A stretch of DNA of 35,947 bases from Caldifarciminota bacterium (GCA_021158725.1 JAGGUB010000066.1:1-35947); one strand, 5' to 3'; positions 18,603 to 28,815 are shown, counted from the first letter of the stretch. Translations and numbers: made by a program. Notes: generated by a model from the letters alone, not told the origin.

Positions 18603-20724
18603 GTCTTGTACGATATAAACTACGTCTCCTGTACAACCCTATCCCCCACAATATTCCTATGGGTACCAGTATATTAGCTATACGGACGATTAGTTGGTTG
18701 GTGGGTGATAACTTCTTCAACGGACGTGCCTTTATCCCCTTACCCCTAATCGCAAGCAAGCTCTCATCCTGTACCAACCAATCCACCAGATTCATACAGA
18801 ATGTGAGCCCACCCGGTGTTATGTAATCCTCCGTCGGTATAGTAGCTGTACCAATGACCACTAATTTAACTAAACTATCTGTATACGCTGCCAGCGGTCG
18901 TGCCATCTGTTCACCAGTCGGTTTATACTGCTGTCCTGGTACCACCATAAATGGTGTACTAACTAACCACGAATATTGTGAAGACCATGCCAACGGCTTA
19001 CCACCCTCCACCGGTGATACAAACGGAAACGTTACACTACCAAGGTTACGTGTTATGGGATGCTCACTGTTAAGAGTGGTCGCACGTACGAAGAACGGAT
19101 ACGATACCAATCGTGTCACGGTAAAGAACCCCTGCCGTGTAGTTACACGTACGTTTTCACATACAGGATCGACCACAAACCCAGGTTCTAACTTTATACC
19201 ATATTTCGCAAGCAATGAATCAAGCCCCGTCTCCAACCTCGTGGTGTTGAAATTCTGTAGGTTCACCTTATACGTGCTGAGAAACAGTGCAGCTCGTCCA
19301 CCCTGTTCTAAGAATTGCTCCAATTTCTTGCATGCAGAGTCGCTCCATGGTGATTCAGGACCTACCACAATCAATGCCCCCACATCTGCCGGTATAGAAT
19401 CGGTCTCAATATCGATTTCAGTCAACTCATACAGTTTTTCAATCTCATGCTTCAACCTACGTGCAAGCTCCATTTCATTGTGTCCCTTTACGATACCTAT
19501 TATGGGTTTCTCTTCCATTGTGAGCTTACGTATGAGTGATGTCACCTGATATTCCAAATTCGATATATCCTCGAACACCGGTATCGTTTCACGCTTATCC
19601 CCATATATGAATACCGCACCAAGGAACGCATTCTTGAGCGCAAACTCACCCGCCTTCACCTCCTGCAAAGGTAACGCCTGTATACCCATGCGGGTGGCTT
19701 CACGCATCTTGTCAGGCGTATTTGGATTTATTATCTCCAGTTTGAACCTACCTCTACTTGCTGCACGGTACTCACGTAACATATCCTTAACGTACTCAGC
19801 TATCACATTATATGGGGGTGGTAGCTTTGCCGTCACATATGCACGTACGAGTATAGGGTCGTGTAGCTCACGTACCAGCTTGACAGATGCATGTGATAAC
19901 GAGTATACTCTACCTTCAGATATGTCCCACCTGTGATAAACATAATAGGATATCAGATTCCCAAAGAAGACTATAAGTACCACCAATACCAACGTAGCAC
20001 TACCCATCAACCGCTCAAAGAACCGCTTATACGTCAAATACGTAAGGAATAGAAACAACCCACCCACAGTTATGAAATATATTATATTACGTGTATCGAT
20101 TACACCACGAGACAGGTTCTCCATATGTTGATCTATACCAACAAACGCAAGGAATGGACTCAACCAATCAGGTGCAAAATTTGCCACCTTACCCAGCAAG
20201 AAGAACACAAACGCGATAACCAACCCCACTATCATAGCAACTATCTGGCTTGCAGTAAGTGACGATGCCCATATCCCTACCGATGTGAACATAAACGATA
20301 CAAGTATGAGCCCCACATACGAACCGATCACACTACCCCAGTCCACATCACCCAGTATCTCCAAGGTTATCGGATATATAACCGTAAGTGCCAACCCTAT
20401 AATCACGAGCACCCAAGCCGCAAGAAACTTACCGATGATGACCTCCGGCTCACTAACAGGTAGAGTTGCCAGTATCTCTATGGTACCTTCACGCTTCTCC
20501 TCAGCTATTAAGCGCATCGTGATCGCAGGTATGAAGAACACCAAGAAAAGCGGTATAAGTGTAACAAGATTGCGTATGGTGGCTTGATTCATAACGAACA
20601 GATCCGCTACAAAGAAATATCCGGTTAACCCCAGAAATATTGTCAACACAATATATGCGATAGGTGACCTAAAGTAGTAATTAAACTCCTTCCTGAAAAT
20701 CTGCTTCACGATTTCCCATTTCAT
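18592..20724 (-). CDS. ABC-2 permease fused to GldG-like auxiliary domain
   Basis: N-terminal multi-TM ABC-2 permease (MRLIAEEKREGTIEILATLPVSEPEVIIGKF) followed by DUF-type GldG segment (LSHASVKLVRELHDPILVRAYVTAKLPPPYN...) and C-terminal TM. Confidence 0.85.
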   Translation of the reverse strand: MKWEIVKQIFRKEFNYYFRSPIAYIVLTIFLGLTGYFFVADLFVMNQATIRNLVTLIPLFLVFFIPAITMRLIAEEKREGTIEILATLPVSEPEVIIGKFLAAWVLVIIGLALTVIYPITLEILGDVDWGSVIGSYVGLILVSFMFTSVGIWASSLTASQIVAMIVGLVIAFVFFLLGKVANFAPDWLSPFLAFVGIDQHMENLSRGVIDTRNIIYFITVGGLFLFLTYLTYKRFFERLMGSATLVLVVLIVFFGNLISYYVYHRWDISEGRVYSLSHASVKLVRELHDPILVRAYVTAKLPPPYNVIAEYVKDMLREYRAASRGRFKLEIINPNTPDKMREATRMGIQALPLQEVKAGEFALKNAFLGAVFIYGDKRETIPVFEDISNLEYQVTSLIRKLTMEEKPIIGIVKGHNEMELARRLKHEIEKLYELTEIDIETDSIPADVGALIVVGPESPWSDSACKKLEQFLEQGGRAALFLSTYKVNLQNFNTTRLETGLDSLLAKYGIKLEPGFVVDPVCENVRVTTRQGFFTVTRLVSYPFFVRATTLNSEHPITRNLGSVTFPFVSPVEGGKPLAWSSQYSWLVSTPFMVVPGQQYKPTGEQMARPLAAYTDSLVKLVVIGTATIPTEDYITPGGLTFCMNLVDWLVQDESLLAIRGKGIKARPLKKLSPTNQLIVRIANILVPIGILWGIGLYRRRSLYRTRHVA

Positions 20725-20742
20725 CTCTCCCCCTATTTAGTG

Positions 20743-21330
20743 TCAGACCATCTTCACAATCTGCATAACTATTGCCGTACCGATACCTACTGTGAGATTG
20801 TCATCCACCCGTAGTGGTAGCATCTCTATCACCGTTGCAGCAGCCGCCCCCCATAATATCAGGGGCCACGATAGATACAATCGTGGTGTCAATGACAACA
20901 GGTAACCCAGCACCACACATGTAACAAAAAATGCGATACTACCTTCGAGCGTCTTACCCATAAACGTACGTATGCGACCTATCTTCATACCAACAATTGT
21001 AGCCATTGCATCACCAAACGTCAAAAACACGATAGCAGTAATCGCTATACTTTTGTCGAATGCAGCTATCACGATAAACACAGCTATTAAGAAGCTCGTC
21101 GTACCAACGAATGTACGTGCCTCCTCTAACTTAAGTATACCATGTGAATGCTCAACCATCACCTTCCACGCACCCTTAATAAAACGACGCAATATTTCGA
21201 CCACTGTCATAATGCCAAGGAAATATGCCACCACCAACAGCGTGAAATACTTATGTGGTGTAAAGTAATATATTATGGGGAACAGACTCCCCATACCTAT
21301 GCGATAGGTTTTACGTGCCCATAACTTCAT
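20743..21330 (-). CDS. SEC59/DGK1-like CTP-dependent polyprenol or diacylglycerol kinase / phosphatidate cytidylyltransferase-family protein
   Basis: Multi-TM; FLTFGDAMATIVGMKIGR and MGKTLEGSIAFF motifs. Confidence 0.75.
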   Translation of the reverse strand: MKLWARKTYRIGMGSLFPIIYYFTPHKYFTLLVVAYFLGIMTVVEILRRFIKGAWKVMVEHSHGILKLEEARTFVGTTSFLIAVFIVIAAFDKSIAITAIVFLTFGDAMATIVGMKIGRIRTFMGKTLEGSIAFFVTCVVLGYLLSLTPRLYLSWPLILWGAAAATVIEMLPLRVDDNLTVGIGTAIVMQIVKMV

Positions 21331-21902
21331 AATTTCACCTCCCTTAAAACATCAATATTTGCAATACAACCCACGATCATGAAAACCAAAATAAACGGTA
21401 ATAACCACCGCCATTCCCTATAATACAAGCCAAATATGATGGCCATCATTATTACAAATGTGATCAACATCTTCTTTCCAGAACGTGGCCCCACCCGCTG
21501 TAGAATGAAGAATGCCACCACACCGAACGGAAATACCCTTGGCAATAGATACAGGAATACACCACTCGCGGTGGCAGCACCTTTACCACCTTTGAATTTG
21601 TACCAAATTGGCCAACAATGTCCCACAAATGCAGCAATACCTGTCATACCTACCCAGAAATACGGTAACCTCAACACCCTATCCGCTATCAACATAGGTA
21701 TGGCGGCTTTGGCTGCATCCAACACCCACACTATTATACCTTCGAGTTTACCTACTTCACGAAACACGTTAGCCGCACCGGGGTTACCTGAACCTACCTT
21801 CCTTATATTCACACCACGTAGACGTGCAATAATGTCCGCAAATAGAATTGAACCCATCAGATAACCCACCCCCACTATCAGCACCACTCGTACTGGCTGC
21901 AT
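21327..21902 (-). CDS. PlsY-like acyltransferase (paralog 2)
   Basis: GSGNPGAANVFREVG, WYKFKGGKGAATASGVF, multi-TM; ATGA overlap with the downstream gene. Confidence 0.85.
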   Translation of the reverse strand: MQPVRVVLIVGVGYLMGSILFADIIARLRGVNIRKVGSGNPGAANVFREVGKLEGIIVWVLDAAKAAIPMLIADRVLRLPYFWVGMTGIAAFVGHCWPIWYKFKGGKGAATASGVFLYLLPRVFPFGVVAFFILQRVGPRSGKKMLITFVIMMAIIFGLYYREWRWLLPFILVFMIVGCIANIDVLREVKL

Positions 21903-21928
21903 CACTTCTATAATATTATGGAATTGCG

Positions 21929-22594
21929 ATGGTCAAGCTCATAAGCTACTGTGAGGGTGACGTCCATCTCTCGCATCAGCAACCATTTATTCGCAGATTG
22001 ACTTATAAGCTAAAGGATTATACTTTAACACAAATGCGTACAGGGATCGCAGTCTCACTCGTTATCCACACAATCTTTGTACTAATTGCCACGAAACTGC
22101 AATTCAAAATTCCCACCCCTACACCTGTATGGGTTGAGGTAGGACTTATCGAAGAGCGAGCTGGCCACATACCTGGTAAAGCTATAACCAAAGAGGAGTT
22201 ACCTGAACTACCCACTGTTAAATATACTGAGTCACCGGAATTACCCGAAATCACCCCAGAAGTACGTGAGATAGAGAAGATATCACCCCCCACATCACCG
22301 GTTGAGGGTGAAGAGGGGTTTTTCATAACAGGTGAGATAAAACAACGCCGTATATTGTATAAGGTGATACCCCAATATCCTAGCGGTTACAACGAAGAAG
22401 CTACCGTTGTGGTAAAACTATACGTGGCACCCTCTGGTAGGATAGAGAAGATGGAGCTACTTCAGCATGGTGGCGATATATTCGATAGGCTCACGTTGAA
22501 TGCACTCAGGCTATGGGTGTTTGAACCATTGCCGCCCGACGTACCTCAGGAGATACAAACCGGCACCATAACCTTTATCTATAAATTACGTTGA
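21929..22594 (+). CDS. TonB-family energy transducer
   Basis: Single N-terminal TM, Pro/Glu-rich linker, C-terminal TonB-like VVVKLYVAPSGRIEKMELLQHGGDIFDRLTLNALRLWVFEP. Confidence 0.82.
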   Translation: MVKLISYCEGDVHLSHQQPFIRRLTYKLKDYTLTQMRTGIAVSLVIHTIFVLIATKLQFKIPTPTPVWVEVGLIEERAGHIPGKAITKEELPELPTVKYTESPELPEITPEVREIEKISPPTSPVEGEEGFFITGEIKQRRILYKVIPQYPSGYNEEATVVVKLYVAPSGRIEKMELLQHGGDIFDRLTLNALRLWVFEPLPPDVPQEIQTGTITFIYKLR

Positions 22595-23520
22595 TGCGTA
22601 TCGTACCCATCATAGTAGGGCCCACCGCAGTGGGTAAAAGCGAGTTAGCGTTTGAGCTCGCACAGCGGTTGGGTAGCGAAATCGTCTCCGCTGATGCACG
22701 CCAAATCTATAAGTTCATGGACATTGGTACAGCCAAACCGCCAAAGGAATGGCTACAAATTGTACCCCACCACATGATCGATATAGTGACCCCCGATGTG
22801 GATTTCAACGCTTGGCATTATGCATGTATGGCACGTAAGGTGATCGACGATATATTTGCACGTAATAAGTTACCGATAGTTGTTGGTGGCTCCGGCCTCT
22901 ACATAAAGGCATTAGTGGAAGGGTTCTTCGAACTCCCTGTACAACCGACACCTGAATTACGTAACAGGTTACGGGCCACCCCAACCGAACTATTATATGA
23001 GGAGCTCAAGAAGGTCGACCCTATCACTGCAAACAGGTTAGCACCACGTGACAAACACCGTATAGCCAGGGCACTTGAGGTATATTATGCCACCGGTAAA
23101 CCTATATCTTACTGGCAATCGCTACCACATCGACGTGCATCCTTCACCCCATTGTACATAGGACTTATACGTGAAAGACGATCACTGTATGAGAGGATAA
23201 ATATCCGTGTAGATAAGATGTTCGAACAGGGGCTCGTTGAAGAGGTAAAACACCTGTTATCACTTGGCTATTCACGTGACCTCAACGCCCTACAGACGAT
23301 AGGATATAAGGAGGTTATCGACTATCTCGAAGGTAAGCTCACCCTCGATGAAGCCAAACGTCTCATCAAAAAGCATACCCGTATGTTGGCACGTCGTCAA
23401 ATACAGTGGTTCAAAAAGCTACCCAATATCGAGTGGTACACGTTACCTGACGCAGAGGTTATTGATAAACTTTACAAAAAGATAACCCACCATATAACCT
23501 TTACGGAGGTGGTACGTTGA
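22594..23520 (+). CDS. miaA: tRNA dimethylallyltransferase
   Basis: IIVGPTAVGKSELAFELAQRLGSEIVSADARQIYKFMDIGTAKPP. Track start is TTG; ATG at 22594 overlaps the tonB stop. Confidence 0.96.
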   Translation: MRIVPIIVGPTAVGKSELAFELAQRLGSEIVSADARQIYKFMDIGTAKPPKEWLQIVPHHMIDIVTPDVDFNAWHYACMARKVIDDIFARNKLPIVVGGSGLYIKALVEGFFELPVQPTPELRNRLRATPTELLYEELKKVDPITANRLAPRDKHRIARALEVYYATGKPISYWQSLPHRRASFTPLYIGLIRERRSLYERINIRVDKMFEQGLVEEVKHLLSLGYSRDLNALQTIGYKEVIDYLEGKLTLDEAKRLIKKHTRMLARRQIQWFKKLPNIEWYTLPDAEVIDKLYKKITHHITFTEVVR

Positions 23521-23550
23521 TTAATTTAATCTTACCCATTAGGAGGTATA

Positions 23551-25218
23551 ATGGCACGTAGACGTCGCGGTAACAATGTTGTACTGATAGGCTTTCTCGG
23601 CATAGATAAAGCTAAGATTGGCACCATACTTGCGGAGAGGCTCAACTACAGGTATCTGGACCTCGATCAGCTCATCGAATTACGTAGTAACCTCACGATA
23701 CCGCAGTTCATAAAGCGGTTCGGTGAGGGCAATTTCCACGTACGTGAAAGACGCATATTGAGTTCATTAACCGGCCTCCGTAACGTGGTCCTATCCACAG
23801 GTAGTGGTGCAGTATTTCAAGCCACCAACCGTGCCCGTATGCGTACGATGGGTAAAGTAGTTCACCTAAAACTTGACCCACCCGCTATGTTGGCTAACTT
23901 AGACGATGAAAAATATTATCCATTTGTGAAAGGTAAAACCAAGCAAGACGTACTCAGGTTATGGGAAAGGAAACATAACCTATATAGTTTTGCCGATATC
24001 GAGGTTAATATCACCGGACGTTCACCTGAAGCTGTAGCTGATGAGATTATTGATAAGCTGAAACTCTCACCTTTTCAACCTACTTCGTTGCCATCAAATA
24101 CCATAACGGTTAACCTTGACACCAGATCGTATGATATACAGCTTGGAGTGGGGATTATCAAAGGATTGGGCTCCACCCTACGTGAGAGGTTCCCCGACAC
24201 TAATACTATAGCTGTTATCACACACCCACTGGTTAAACTCCTTTACGGTGATGATGTGAGGGATAGCCTCGAAACTGCCGGCTTCTCTGTGGATTTCTTT
24301 ACCATACCAGAGGGCGAGAAATTCAAGCGTCTCGATACCGCTGAAGACATATATGACTTTTTGATGGATCGCTACTTCGATAATACTGGGTTGCTCATCG
24401 CATTGGGTGGCGGTATGGTGATGGATATTACAGGGTTTGTTGCACTCACCTACAAACGTGGTGTACGTTGGATACCTGTGCCGACCACATTTATGGCACA
24501 AGTTGATGCAGCAATCGGTGGTAAAGTAAGCCTCAACCGTCGTGGCAAGAACATACTGGGTAATTACTATCAACCCTCACTCGTATACAGTGATATAGAA
24601 GTGTTGAAAACATTACCTATAAATGATATCAAGGAGGGGCTTGTTGAGGTGGTAAAATATGGTATTGTGATGTCACCCGAGCTTTTCGAGTATGTTGAAA
24701 CCCATCTAACTGAATTACTTGCAGGTGACCTCACCTCACTCTATCAACTCGTTGATAAGTCGAGTCAACTCAAAGCCAAGGTAGTAAGTGAGGACGAACA
24801 TGCGAAAGGCGTTCGACAGACGTTGATGTTGGGCCATACCATTGGCTACACCATAGAGTCCGTAACCCGCCATAGGGTTTCACATGGCAAAGCTACCAAC
24901 CTCGGTATACTGGCGGCTACACTTATCGCATACAAGATGGGGCTCATCGATCTTGACACCACCCGCCGCATAATAAAATTACTACTCAATATTTACCCCG
25001 CAGGATGGTTCATAAAGTTTCACGCTGAAGAGATCGAAACCCACTTACGGCAACACAAACGCATAAAGGATGACAAAATCTCAATGGTATTACCCACGAA
25101 GATAGGTGCAGTCACCATAAGGGATGACGTACCCATTAAACTTGTCTATGAAGTGTTCCGCGACATGGTGATGCTGGCATCATTTGAAGACCTTGCACAA
25201 TCCCCCAAGGAGGCATAA
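23551..25218 (+). CDS. Shikimate-kinase-like domain (degenerate P-loop) fused to 3-dehydroquinate-synthase-like domain
   Basis: N-terminal VVLIGFLGIDKAKIG...DLDQLIE...LSTGSGAV; C-terminal GGGMVMDITGFVALTYKRG, VPTTFMAQVDAAIGGK, GLVEVVKYG, LMLGHTIGYTIE, SHGKATNLG; SD taggaggt. Confidence 0.9.
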   Translation: MARRRRGNNVVLIGFLGIDKAKIGTILAERLNYRYLDLDQLIELRSNLTIPQFIKRFGEGNFHVRERRILSSLTGLRNVVLSTGSGAVFQATNRARMRTMGKVVHLKLDPPAMLANLDDEKYYPFVKGKTKQDVLRLWERKHNLYSFADIEVNITGRSPEAVADEIIDKLKLSPFQPTSLPSNTITVNLDTRSYDIQLGVGIIKGLGSTLRERFPDTNTIAVITHPLVKLLYGDDVRDSLETAGFSVDFFTIPEGEKFKRLDTAEDIYDFLMDRYFDNTGLLIALGGGMVMDITGFVALTYKRGVRWIPVPTTFMAQVDAAIGGKVSLNRRGKNILGNYYQPSLVYSDIEVLKTLPINDIKEGLVEVVKYGIVMSPELFEYVETHLTELLAGDLTSLYQLVDKSSQLKAKVVSEDEHAKGVRQTLMLGHTIGYTIESVTRHRVSHGKATNLGILAATLIAYKMGLIDLDTTRRIIKLLLNIYPAGWFIKFHAEEIETHLRQHKRIKDDKISMVLPTKIGAVTIRDDVPIKLVYEVFRDMVMLASFEDLAQSPKEA

Positions 25219-25505
25219 TGGGTAAGAAGAAAAAACCCAAACTGAAAAAGGAGGAACCCAAACCCTCACGTAAAAGGTATCGTCCCCGCAGAGTTGAACC
25301 CGTACGGTTGAGTGGCAAAAATTATGGCTTGCTGGCGCTTGGCCTATTTGTGATACTCTTGGGGTTCATATTCCTCAGGAACCAGCTACTCGTAGCTGCC
25401 ACAGTAGCGTTGGTCATCGGCTACCTTGGTATAATACCGCTTGCATTACTGTATCCTTACCCATGGAGACGTCACACAGAGAATAAGGGTGAACGTACCG
25501 AGTGA
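25218..25505 (+). CDS. Small two-TM membrane protein with a very basic N-terminus
   Basis: GKKKKPKLKKEEPKPSRKRYRPRR followed by two hydrophobic segments; overlaps neighbours. Confidence 0.7.
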   Translation: MGKKKKPKLKKEEPKPSRKRYRPRRVEPVRLSGKNYGLLALGLFVILLGFIFLRNQLLVAATVALVIGYLGIIPLALLYPYPWRRHTENKGERTE

Positions 25506-27811
25506 TCCTTATGCTCGTAGTATTGTCCTTGTTAACAGCTCACGTAATTACGTATCAATCGATACATCAGCTTGAATATAATAGCCATAAAGATTCGTTA
25601 ATTTTACCCGCGAAACCTTACGTCAAACCTATATCTTTGATACCACGTAAAGATACCATCCTACGACGTGAAGTCTTCGGTTACCTCCCATATTGGCGAC
25701 GTGACTGGTACCCCTCGTTGAACTACGACCTATTATCTGTAATCGCATACTTTGGTGTAGAGCTTGGTCCCACCGGTAACATCATAAACTACCATGGATG
25801 GCCGGTTACAGGGTTGATCGACCTCGCCCATGCTCATGGGGTTAAGGTCGTACTTGTCGCTATATGTTTTAGTAGTGACGCAATACATTCAATCATACGT
25901 AACCCCACATACACACAGAATGCGATACATAATCTTTTGGAACAGGTTGAACTTGGTAACGTTGATGGTATCAACATAGACTTTGAGCTACCTTACTCCT
26001 CAGATAGCACGTATTTCACCGATTTCATGCGTGCACTTGCAGATACGTTTCATGCACATAACCCTAACTATTACGTTGTGTTGGATGTAACCGCTGTTAA
26101 CTGGCTGAACAGGTTTCAAGTAGCTGAGCTTGCCCAAATCTGTGATGCAATCTTCATCATGGCATACGATTACTACTGGGCTGGTAGCCAATACGCTGGT
26201 CCTGTAGCACCATTAACTGGTAGCACCTATTATGGTGACTATAACGTCACAAATACTGTTAACTACTATCTCACGTATGTGCCTGCAAACAAGTTATTGT
26301 TAGGTGTACCCTATTATGGGTACGATTGGCCCGTAGTTGACAGCAGCCCACGTGCACGTACCACAGGCCAAGGTACTGCCAAAACTTTTGCACAGATCAT
26401 GGAAGAGCTCGACAATTATGGTAGGCTATGGGATACGGAGTCACAGACTCCTTGGTACCGCTACTATTCAAGTGGTTGGCACCAATGTTGGTACGACGAC
26501 GATACATCGTTGGGCCTCAAATACGAGCTGGTGGAAGCCAAAACCCTACGTGGTATCGGCATATGGGCGTTAAGCTACGACGGCTATTATACACAGTTAT
26601 GGGATGCTATATATTACCACTTTGTGTTACCACCGTTACCCACAGCACCCGAACCTATCTATGCACTTGCGCAACCCGGTTATATCCAACTACTTTGGCA
26701 CTCATCCACCTATGCAGATGGCTACAAGGTTTACGTATCCGAGGACGGAGAGAGCTTCGATTCATTAACCACAACCTTTGATACATGTCTGGTGATAGAT
26801 AACCTCCCATCCGGACGTGCGTATTTCTTCAAAATCAAGTCATACAATATCAAAGGTGAAAGCGACTTCTCACGTGAGCTCATCGGTGCATACATGGGGT
26901 ACGATGCATCCCCTATACTCATAGTTAATGGGTTTGATTCCCCCAAACCTGGCAACACCTACTCCTACGTGTACCATCATGGTAAATCGCTTGCCAACAC
27001 CGGCTATGGGTTTGCATCTGCCACCAACGAAGCTATCACCTCGGGTACGATCGAGCTAAACGATTACATGGTGGTGGATTGGATACTTGGTCAAGAAGAC
27101 ACACCTGACGATGTGTTCAACCCCACCGAACAACAAATGCTTATCCAGTACTTGGAGGCTGGTGGCCACCTATTGGTGTCAGGTTCGGACATCGGCTATG
27201 CGTTGGGTAGTACAGACTTTTATCATAACTACTTGCATGCTAAGTATGTTACAGACAATACGCAGCGATATCAGGTTGAGGGTGTATCACCACCATTTGA
27301 TGGACTCACATTCAACTTTGACGACGGTAACCACGGTATATATCGAGTACGATACCCAGACGCTATTGACACATGTAATGGCAGTCGTCGCATTTTACGA
27401 TATACTGGTAGCAATTATTTTGCCGGCATTACCTACGAAGCTGATTACAAGCTTATATACCTGAGCTTTCCGATCGAAACCGTCTATCCACAGGCATCAC
27501 GTGATACACTTATGGCACGTATCATGCGTTTCTGGGGTGTACCTCAACCCATCTGTGAACCCCTCATAGAGTTACATTACAATACGGTGTTCAGTGGATA
27601 CTGGCAACTAAACCTATCGTCACAAGGTATCACCACAGTGAAAATAGAGGTCTACGATATGCTGGGGCGTCAACTCACAGCAAAGCAATACCACACCCAT
27701 AGTGTGACATTTACATGGGATGCCACCAATGTACCACCGGGTGTGTATTTTGTGAATATCGAACTCAACTACACCCCATACCGTATCATCAAACTATTGC
27801 ATATTGGATGA
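25502..27811 (+). CDS. Secreted GH18-family glycoside hydrolase with FN3-like segment and type IX-style C-terminal sorting domain
   Basis: GYLPYWRRDW, DGINIDFELP (GH18 motif), FIMAYDYYW; FN3-like region; C-terminal KIEVYDMLGRQL...WDATNVPPGVYFVNI. GTG start, alternative ATG at 25511. Confidence 0.85.
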   Translation: MILMLVVLSLLTAHVITYQSIHQLEYNSHKDSLILPAKPYVKPISLIPRKDTILRREVFGYLPYWRRDWYPSLNYDLLSVIAYFGVELGPTGNIINYHGWPVTGLIDLAHAHGVKVVLVAICFSSDAIHSIIRNPTYTQNAIHNLLEQVELGNVDGINIDFELPYSSDSTYFTDFMRALADTFHAHNPNYYVVLDVTAVNWLNRFQVAELAQICDAIFIMAYDYYWAGSQYAGPVAPLTGSTYYGDYNVTNTVNYYLTYVPANKLLLGVPYYGYDWPVVDSSPRARTTGQGTAKTFAQIMEELDNYGRLWDTESQTPWYRYYSSGWHQCWYDDDTSLGLKYELVEAKTLRGIGIWALSYDGYYTQLWDAIYYHFVLPPLPTAPEPIYALAQPGYIQLLWHSSTYADGYKVYVSEDGESFDSLTTTFDTCLVIDNLPSGRAYFFKIKSYNIKGESDFSRELIGAYMGYDASPILIVNGFDSPKPGNTYSYVYHHGKSLANTGYGFASATNEAITSGTIELNDYMVVDWILGQEDTPDDVFNPTEQQMLIQYLEAGGHLLVSGSDIGYALGSTDFYHNYLHAKYVTDNTQRYQVEGVSPPFDGLTFNFDDGNHGIYRVRYPDAIDTCNGSRRILRYTGSNYFAGITYEADYKLIYLSFPIETVYPQASRDTLMARIMRFWGVPQPICEPLIELHYNTVFSGYWQLNLSSQGITTVKIEVYDMLGRQLTAKQYHTHSVTFTWDATNVPPGVYFVNIELNYTPYRIIKLLHIG

Positions 27812-28815
27812 CCTCCATAAATATCGAAGATTACGATTACGAGTTACCACGTGAACTCATAGCTCAGTATCCAGCCACTAAACGTACCGAATCACGTCTT
27901 ATGGTGGTCAACCGGCAAACCGGCACCATCTTACACAAGAAGTTTGCCGATATCGTTGAATTGTTACCCTCACACGGAGTATTGGTGCTTAACGAAACAA
28001 AGGTCATCCCCGCCAGGCTGTTATGCCGTAAAGATACAGGTGGTAAGGTTGAACTTTTAGTAGTACGTAAAGTTGATACCCACACAGCTGACGTACTTAT
28101 GAAACCCAAACGCGGTATGAATAAAGGTCGTAAGCTAACCATCGGCGATGTAACCGCTGAGGTGATAGATCGGCAAACTGTACGTTTCTCCGTACCTGTA
28201 GACGATGTCATCCAATCCTATGGCCAGATACCACTACCACCCTACATCAAGCGTGCACCCAACGAGCACGATTATGAGCGTTACCAAACCGTCTACGCAC
28301 GTGTACCAGGTTCTATAGCTGCACCCACGGCAGGCTTACATTTCACTAAGGAGTTGCTACAGAAGATTGAGCAGAAAGGTATCAAGATTGCCAAAATCCT
28401 CCTACATGTGGGTATAGGTACATTCACCCCTATACGTACACGTGAGGTGGAAAAACATCGTATGCATGAGGAATACTTTGAAATCAGTCCGTCCGCTGCC
28501 AACCTCATAAATACTTATAAACCCGTAATTGCTGTCGGTACAACAACCGTAAGGGCACTCGAAAGCGCTGCTAAGAAAGTGGCCAACAAATGGATAGTTA
28601 TCCCCCAGAAGGGTTATACAGATCTATTTATCTATCCCGGGTATAATTTCAAAATCGTCGATATGTTGGTGACCAATTTCCACCTACCACGTACAACGTT
28701 ACTGTTGTTGGTATCTGCATTCGCTGGCCGTGACCTCATAATGAAAGCTTACAACGAAGCGATCAAAACCCGCTACCGATTCTACTCATATGGTGACGCT
28801 ATGCTTATAGTGTAG
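27808..28815 (+). CDS. queA: tRNA preQ1(34) S-adenosylmethionine ribosyltransferase-isomerase
   Basis: YELPRELIAQYPATKRTESRLMVVNR, NETKVIPARL, GSIAAPTAGLHFT, VGIGTFTPIR, TTVRALES. Start at MTSINIEDYDY (ATGA overlap). Confidence 0.96.
   Translation: MTSINIEDYDYELPRELIAQYPATKRTESRLMVVNRQTGTILHKKFADIVELLPSHGVLVLNETKVIPARLLCRKDTGGKVELLVVRKVDTHTADVLMKPKRGMNKGRKLTIGDVTAEVIDRQTVRFSVPVDDVIQSYGQIPLPPYIKRAPNEHDYERYQTVYARVPGSIAAPTAGLHFTKELLQKIEQKGIKIAKILLHVGIGTFTPIRTREVEKHRMHEEYFEISPSAANLINTYKPVIAVGTTTVRALESAAKKVANKWIVIPQKGYTDLFIYPGYNFKIVDMLVTNFHLPRTTLLLLVSAFAGRDLIMKAYNEAIKTRYRFYSYGDAMLIV

Noticed and set aside
18854-19549. 231-aa plus-strand ORF
   Set aside because: Antisense to the GldG part of the fusion gene; low-complexity Ser/Thr/Pro composition, no SD or domain motif.
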